Shown here piece after piece: positions 58,470 through 64,000 of a stretch of DNA of 64,000 bases. The DNA lies in NCBI GenBank assembly GCA_001769655.1, contig MEPC01000038.1, positions 125,761 through 189,760 of the forward strand, read 5' to 3'. The notes beneath the pieces were generated by a model that saw nothing but the letters and a program-made list of their open reading frames with translations, was not told the origin of the DNA and did no database searches. Origin of the DNA: Bacteroidetes bacterium RIFCSPLOWO2_12_FULL_37_12 (GTDB lineage: Bacteria > Bacteroidota > Bacteroidia > 2-12-FULL-37-12). The translations under genes and the position numbers were made by a program. Position 1 is the first letter of the stretch. Each line of letters begins with the position of its first letter.

Positions 58470-60662
58470 TCATTTCCAAAACCTAATCAACAATACCTCT
58501 CCCAAAAGAAAGAATAAACACCCCATCAAACAATATTCCCAGAGGGGTTTTCCCCAGCGGTATTCTGAAATGTAACTTTTTAGCGCTCCTTCTTTTACTT
58601 CCGGAAAATGAATATGCATGGTGTTAGGAAAAATGGCTTTCAATTCATCCTTTGTATAGGAACTCAACTGTGATTCTTCTTTGCCTGCATTCAGTGACAC
58701 AATCGTATTTTCAATTCCTGACAAAAGGTAATGTCCTGCCTGTGTAATTTCTCTGGGAATGTCAAGATATAATTTTCCTCCGGATATTCGCGATTGTGGA
58801 ATAAGTTCAAGCTGATTTCCTTTTAATTTAATAATTGCTTCCTTGGGTGCGGTGGATATTGGAATTTCAATAATTGGATATTGCAAGGACCATGCAATAG
58901 GAATATTTTTTATGCTTGAAATTGCCATTTTGTAAACCATGGGTACAAATAAAGCATGTAAGGCAAGATTACAGTCCTTGCTCTGTATTTCTGATGCAAA
59001 TAAATATATTTTTCCATTTTCTGCATTAAAAACAGAAAAATAGGGCTCATCGTTTCTGAACTTAATAATAGGTTGCTGACTCACCTTGTTTGAATTTTCC
59101 CAGCGAATACGTGCCACTGCCCTTGGCATATCCATGCTTTCCGTCAGGGCTCCCTTTTTTGCTTTACCCTTTGCTGAAATATCAAATACTCCTTCCCAAA
59201 AATCAGATGCATTCACATGAACCGGCGCCAGATTTGAATAGTCAGTGACACTCTCATCACTTGTTTCATTAAGAATATACGTTGAATCGTCCTCGTCTTC
59301 TTCTGAGGAAAAATTTTTAATTTCTGATTGATTGCCTTCCAGCCCTGATTTCCAGACAGGGGATGGAAATGAAATTTTATCAAAAAAAGAAGTGAAAAAT
59401 AGATTTGTTTTGAGCGTGTTTCCTGTGGTCAGATTTTCCGGTGACACTTCTTTAGGTGGGAAAATAGATAGGGCGCCGCCTCGCTCTATGTGCTTTAATA
59501 ATAAAACAGAAAGCGCTTCGCTTGGGTTCCATACTCCATCAAGTATAATCAGGTTCATTCCCTCAAGATAACTATAATCAATGGCATGGTAAGAAAAAGA
59601 GCGGAAATGAAAAACACTATCCGATGAAAAAACTTTTTTCATGTAATTTTTTTCTGCTCCTTCATAAATATATGCTATGTTAATATTTCTGCTGGGCTTA
59701 AATGAAAAAAAATAATTATTATCAAACGCAATGGGATTGTCATCAAATTCAATAGTGCCTTTTTTCCAGTTATCGTCATATACAGTAAAATTAAATTCAG
59801 CCACTCCCTTGCCTTTAGGCGGAATAGTCAACTGGGAAGTTCCGGCTCTCAAACTATCGAGCATCATGCGCACCGTCAGGTTTTTTACTTCCTTGCTTCC
59901 TTCGTTCACTAAGCGAACGTACAAACGGTTACGGGTGCCCGGTCTGATAAATGGATTTTCAGTATATACAGAGTCAACATACAAATTCTGGTCTGAAGCG
60001 CTTTGTAGGGGAATCATAAAAAAAGAAATGGAGGTGTCCGGTTGAATTTTTGTTAAATCCGCCGCGGTGCTTTTATTAAAATCACTGAGCCAAAAAATAT
60101 ATTTATCGCTTTCTTTTTGTTGAGAAAAAAAAGAAAGCTGTCGTTGATACACACTTTCCATAGAGCGAAAAATCTGTGAAATTTTTACTTCCGCTAACCT
60201 TGATAAAATTTTTCTTGATGATTGAACCGTGTGCGATCCGGCTTTATATTCGTTGGTCAATAACTGAAATTTTGTTTGCGGAGTGAAGCCGGATATAATC
60301 TCTTCTGCTTTTTTTAATCCCTGATAAAAAAGAGGTCCCTCGCTGTTTTCAGCGGTCATGCTTTGGGAATTGTCGAGATAGATGCTTACTAAGGTTTCTT
60401 TTTGAGTATTGGTTTTATCAGTTCCCGGTATAAAAGGTTGCGCAAAAAGAAATACAAGCATTGTCAGAAATAGGACCCTGCATAAAAGAATCAACCAGTG
60501 TTTTAATTTTCTTCTGCGCGAGGAGCTTTCTTTTACTTCTTTCAGAAATTTAAGCTGGGTAAACCAAACTACCTTGTCTTTTTGCAGATTAAAAAAATGT
60601 ATGATAACCGGAATAGAAAGAGTAAATAATGCAAAAAGAAAAGAAGGGTAAACAAATGACAT
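58470..60662 (-). CDS. BatA-domain membrane protein
   Basis: N-terminal MSFVYPSFLFALFTLSIPVIIHFFNLQKDKVVWFTQLKFLKEVKESSSRRRKLKHWLILLCR; vWA-like VSIYLDNSQSM. Confidence 0.9.
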   Translation of the reverse strand: MSFVYPSFLFALFTLSIPVIIHFFNLQKDKVVWFTQLKFLKEVKESSSRRRKLKHWLILLCRVLFLTMLVFLFAQPFIPGTDKTNTQKETLVSIYLDNSQSMTAENSEGPLFYQGLKKAEEIISGFTPQTKFQLLTNEYKAGSHTVQSSRKILSRLAEVKISQIFRSMESVYQRQLSFFSQQKESDKYIFWLSDFNKSTAADLTKIQPDTSISFFMIPLQSASDQNLYVDSVYTENPFIRPGTRNRLYVRLVNEGSKEVKNLTVRMMLDSLRAGTSQLTIPPKGKGVAEFNFTVYDDNWKKGTIEFDDNPIAFDNNYFFSFKPSRNINIAYIYEGAEKNYMKKVFSSDSVFHFRSFSYHAIDYSYLEGMNLIILDGVWNPSEALSVLLLKHIERGGALSIFPPKEVSPENLTTGNTLKTNLFFTSFFDKISFPSPVWKSGLEGNQSEIKNFSSEEDEDDSTYILNETSDESVTDYSNLAPVHVNASDFWEGVFDISAKGKAKKGALTESMDMPRAVARIRWENSNKVSQQPIIKFRNDEPYFSVFNAENGKIYLFASEIQSKDCNLALHALFVPMVYKMAISSIKNIPIAWSLQYPIIEIPISTAPKEAIIKLKGNQLELIPQSRISGGKLYLDIPREITQAGHYLLSGIENTIVSLNAGKEESQLSSYTKDELKAIFPNTMHIHFPEVKEGALKSYISEYRWGKPLWEYCLMGCLFFLLGEVLLIRFWK

Positions 60663-60677
60663 AAAGAATTAGAAATT

Positions 60678-60766
60678 AGAACATTTGAACAATAGAACAT
60701 TTGAACAATAGAATTAAGAATTGAAACGCAATTCAACATTCACTATTCAAATGTTCTATTGTTCTT
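60678..60766. repeat. (gaacatttgaacaata)n array with inverted arm
   Basis: gaacatttgaacaatagaacatttgaacaatag ... aattcaacattcactattcaaatgttctattgttc; cf. 38708-38820. Confidence 0.9.
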
Positions 60767-61739
60767 TATTTCCCATCACAGTTTTTAGTAATTCTTCCTT
60801 GTTTACAGGCACGGCTCCGATTTTTTCGCATACCAATCCGGCGGCGAGATTTGCTAATTCTACTGCGACCTTTGGCGTTGCACCAGCCCCCATGCACAAT
60901 GCCATCACACTTATTACCGTGTCACCCGCGCCGGAAACGTCGGAAACCGAACGAACTTTTGCAGAAATGCGGAATGATTCGTTTTTATCGAGATAAAAAA
61001 TACCTTTTTCCGCCAGGGTTAATAAAACCGAATCCAATGACATTAAATTAAGCAGGCGTTGAGAGATTTTCCGGAGAGCGGTATCTGATTCTGAATCAAC
61101 CTCCACTTTCATTCCTTCTTTCAACTCCTTGAGATTGGGTTTTAAAAGAGTGGCACCTTTGTAATGGGAAAAATTTCTTTTTTTGGGATCTACCAGAACC
61201 GGAATTTTCTTTTGCTTTGCCATCTTAATTATCGCTGAAATATTTTTTTTATTTAAAACCCCCTTGTCATAATCCTGAAATATTACTGCATGGGCTTTGG
61301 ATAAATATCTTCGCACGGAAGCTAAAAATTGAACATTGATTTCTTTTTCCAGCTCATGGTCATCTTCCGAATCAATTCTCAGCATTTGCTGGTGGCTTGC
61401 GATAATTCTTTGTTTAACCGTTGTTTTTCTGTATTTATCACAAATAATCCCTTCTGTATGAATTTTATTTTTTTTAAGAATTTCCAACAATTCCTCTCCT
61501 TCAATGTCACTGCCAATTACCGAGCATATAAGAGGTTTTGCGCCGAGTGACACAATATTCATTAATACATTTCCTGCTCCTCCCGGACGATTTTCTTTCC
61601 GGTTTACATTGACGATGGGAATGGGCGCTTCCGGTGACACTCTTTCCACCTTACCCCAAAGATAAGTGTCGAGCATGAGGTCGCCGATGACGAGAATATT
61701 TAAATCTTCAAAGCGGGAAAAGAGGACGTTAATGGACAT
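60756..61739 (-). CDS. rfaE1: D-glycero-beta-D-manno-heptose-7-phosphate kinase (RfaE1/HldE N-terminal domain)
   Basis: ILVIGDLMLDTYLWGKVERVSPEAPIPIVNVNRKENRPGGAGNVLMNIVSLGA; SDVSGAGDTVISVMAL. Confidence 0.93.
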   Translation of the reverse strand: MSINVLFSRFEDLNILVIGDLMLDTYLWGKVERVSPEAPIPIVNVNRKENRPGGAGNVLMNIVSLGAKPLICSVIGSDIEGEELLEILKKNKIHTEGIICDKYRKTTVKQRIIASHQQMLRIDSEDDHELEKEINVQFLASVRRYLSKAHAVIFQDYDKGVLNKKNISAIIKMAKQKKIPVLVDPKKRNFSHYKGATLLKPNLKELKEGMKVEVDSESDTALRKISQRLLNLMSLDSVLLTLAEKGIFYLDKNESFRISAKVRSVSDVSGAGDTVISVMALCMGAGATPKVAVELANLAAGLVCEKIGAVPVNKEELLKTVMGNKEQ

Positions 61740-61770
61740 AAGATTGTGATACGATTGTGATACGATTATT

Positions 61771-63273
61771 TTAAAACCTCATAGCAAACCCAAAATGAAA
61801 ATCTGCGCCTGCCTGAATGCTGGTAAGAAACCAATTTCCGATTTGCTCCGACCCAACGTAAAAATCCACTCCCGGGGATTCAAAAATAAATTGCGCTCCT
61901 AATTCAGTGTGGTTTTCAGTTCCTACGCCTACATTGGTATTTAATAGAAACCATTTCCAAATCCTTATCCTGTTCAATAATGTAAATTGAACATTCCCAA
62001 AACGATGTACTTTATGAATAAGGAGTCCCGAATAAAGCCAACTGTTCCAGTTATATCCTCCTCCCAATTCAAAAGTTAAAGGAAGCGGTGAATAATAACT
62101 TCCGGGTATTGTATCTGTGACATTAGAAAAAATCATGCTGTCAATATATCTAACTTTTTGTTCCACTTCTGAACCCATGAGCGCCGAAGTGTCCAATAGG
62201 GGTTTCAGTGTCAACGCTGTGTCGTAAATTACCTGAAAAAATCCTTTGAATGTGCTGTCCATTTTGAAGGGGAACCGCACAGAATTAGGATTCCAGCTCA
62301 TATAGCCAAGGTCCTTAACTGCGGCTGTAAGCGTTAACTTTTTTGTGATATCATACGATGCTCCCATTGAAAAACCTCTGCCCCCTTGTTTGAAAATTCC
62401 CTGTAATAAAGCTCGCTTTAAAGCGGCGCTGATACTTTCACCGAAACCACTTCCTACGTTTTGTGCGCTGTAGAAACTATCAAATATTTTTTGGAATGTG
62501 GAATCTTTAAAATTAAAAAAACTGGATAATTGCCCTCGTAGATGTAATTCCGTGTACTCGCCATTAGGAGCGGTATAAAAATAGGATTCTGTAATTTCAG
62601 AACGAATATCATGAATACCAAGATACCGGTGATAATTAATTCCCAACGATAGTTTTTCGGTAATATCCCGTTTCCACCCATACGTAATTTTAAAATAAGA
62701 GGTGGTGTATGAATCATAATTCATGAGGTTGTGCATTTTCTCTCCGGCATAAGGACCATTTCCAACAATAATCATATTGAGAAAATTACCCGACATGCTT
62801 GCCTGATTCTGAATCAACAACTGCCAGCCATACGTTAGTTCGGTCTTAGGGTCTCTCTTTCCCGGTTTCGCCCTCCATTTAAAACGAACGACTCCAAAAT
62901 TAAATTTATAATCATTATTAAAACGATTGGGAGCCGATGCCAGCGGCAAGTCCTCGCGGGTTAAATTTTTCTCATAGTGCGTCAGGAAGTTTGTAAAAAG
63001 CGTCATGTTGGGACCTGTCATCCCTGCATTAAAATAGAATGTGGTAAAATTAAACGCAAATTTTTTCTGATTATCCGTCATCACTTTTTTTTCTTTATCG
63101 AAAAATATTTTTTTCTCTTTATCAGTAACGAATGCACTTTGATAAGGATTTTCAAACGCATCCGACAATGTTCCGGTTTGATACAACTGAAAACGTTGTG
63201 CGTGCAAGGGTGATAGTGACACTGAAATCAAAGCAACTAAAAAAAGAAGGATATGAAATTTTTCATTATTCAT
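61771..63273 (-). CDS. Outer-membrane beta-barrel-like protein (DUF5723-like)
   Basis: Signal peptide MNNEKFHILLFLVALISVSLSPLHAQ; alternating aromatic beta strands, C-terminal GADFHFGFAMRF. Confidence 0.75.
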   Translation of the reverse strand: MNNEKFHILLFLVALISVSLSPLHAQRFQLYQTGTLSDAFENPYQSAFVTDKEKKIFFDKEKKVMTDNQKKFAFNFTTFYFNAGMTGPNMTLFTNFLTHYEKNLTREDLPLASAPNRFNNDYKFNFGVVRFKWRAKPGKRDPKTELTYGWQLLIQNQASMSGNFLNMIIVGNGPYAGEKMHNLMNYDSYTTSYFKITYGWKRDITEKLSLGINYHRYLGIHDIRSEITESYFYTAPNGEYTELHLRGQLSSFFNFKDSTFQKIFDSFYSAQNVGSGFGESISAALKRALLQGIFKQGGRGFSMGASYDITKKLTLTAAVKDLGYMSWNPNSVRFPFKMDSTFKGFFQVIYDTALTLKPLLDTSALMGSEVEQKVRYIDSMIFSNVTDTIPGSYYSPLPLTFELGGGYNWNSWLYSGLLIHKVHRFGNVQFTLLNRIRIWKWFLLNTNVGVGTENHTELGAQFIFESPGVDFYVGSEQIGNWFLTSIQAGADFHFGFAMRF

Positions 63274-63311
63274 TTCTTGTTATGTGTTTTATGTTATTTA
63301 TTTCTATGATT

Positions 63312-63950
63312 TCACTTCACCAACCCACTCACCTTCAACTTCAAATCTCCCGCCAGGTGAAACCGGATTCTGTAATCGGCAAAAAAGAGCGCCGTATTCG
63401 TATTTCCCGTGAACGGTGTGTTTAATTCCGCTTTCGCAATTATTTTTTTTGTTTTGTTAAGCGCTGTTGCTAATTTCCCTTCAATCTTAAACACAGTGGC
63501 ACTTCTTGTCCCCGGTGACTTAACTTTTTTTGTAACGGGATCCGGAAGACCGGGACCTACCCGGATGGGTGATTTATGTATCGAATCAACCACTGTAAAT
63601 GAACTGTCCACAAGAAATATTTTCATGCTTACTTCCAATGGAAACTGATTGTATAAAATGACATGAAGAGAACCATCTTCTATTCCGTATTCTGAAAATT
63701 CTGGCGCTGATACCCCTGCTGTATCCTCTCCGCTTCCGGTCAATTTTCCCACAGAAAAATTCACTGTGTCAGTTAGAGTGACATTAGTTAATGAAATGGA
63801 AAGAGGAAAATTAACCTGAAATTTTCCTATCAGGTCACTGCTTCTGTACACAAAATTATCCAACCGGTCTTTTGCCGCAGGATCCGGGTTTATTTGTGCC
63901 GACATGTCTATCACTATGGTCTTAGGAAAATTAGCAAATACATCCGCCAT
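63312..63950 (-). CDS. Hypothetical protein, possibly 5'-truncated by the window edge
   Basis: Frame stays open upstream of the ATG to the window end (…ENLPYTPTLYSYTIPN-MADVF…). Confidence 0.6.
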   Translation of the reverse strand: MADVFANFPKTIVIDMSAQINPDPAAKDRLDNFVYRSSDLIGKFQVNFPLSISLTNVTLTDTVNFSVGKLTGSGEDTAGVSAPEFSEYGIEDGSLHVILYNQFPLEVSMKIFLVDSSFTVVDSIHKSPIRVGPGLPDPVTKKVKSPGTRSATVFKIEGKLATALNKTKKIIAKAELNTPFTGNTNTALFFADYRIRFHLAGDLKLKVSGLVK

Positions 63951-64000
63951 GTTTGGTATAGTATAGGAATATAATGTGGGTGTATAGGGAAGATTTTCGA

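Noticed and set aside
1-64000. tRNA, rRNA, integrase, transposase or prophage genes
   Set aside because: None recognised by eye in the ORF track or sequence; a tRNA scan was not possible, so tRNAs cannot be fully excluded.

Overview
This 64-kb window looks like the chromosome of a Bacteroidota organism, probably from an environmental or metagenomic source. The grounds are T9SS type-A-like C-termini, a two-component regulator with a beta-propeller sensor, a birA-rsfS-ftsH-LUD cluster, BatA and RseP genes, and TPR sensor-like proteins.

Housekeeping content recognised from protein motifs: uraD and allantoicase; a fused 3-hydroxyacyl-CoA dehydrogenase/enoyl-CoA hydratase; glpK-glpD-glpF; a type IIG-like restriction-modification cassette; a GDPD lipoprotein; a 3-hydroxybutyryl-CoA dehydrogenase; mutY; dxr; a GH3 protein; a TauE/SafE protein; an LVIVD protein; a membrane-anchored cold-shock domain protein; a ferredoxin; an SDR; rseP; a sensor kinase and response regulator; a LUD protein; ftsH; rsfS; birA; a cupin; an SBBP-repeat T9SS protein; an MNT/HEPN pair; a BatA protein; rfaE1; and an outer-membrane barrel protein.

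Two features stand out. (1) Five paralogous genes between 16.1 and 40.5 kb carry nine copies of one module: hydrophobic leader, TPR array, 'FNEEKSKEIGxLE' coiled coil, conserved three-helix membrane domain, short basic tail. No kinase, cyclase or HTH output domain is visible. Four of the genes are internally duplicated, and in three of them the linker is encoded by simple repeats resembling those in intergenic spacers here. (2) There are many families of short 7-8-nt tandem repeats and palindromic elements, often arranged as paired inverted arms directly next to start or stop codons and sometimes inside ORFs. No CRISPR array, rRNA, tRNA or transposase was recognised. All calls are by eye, with no database search.
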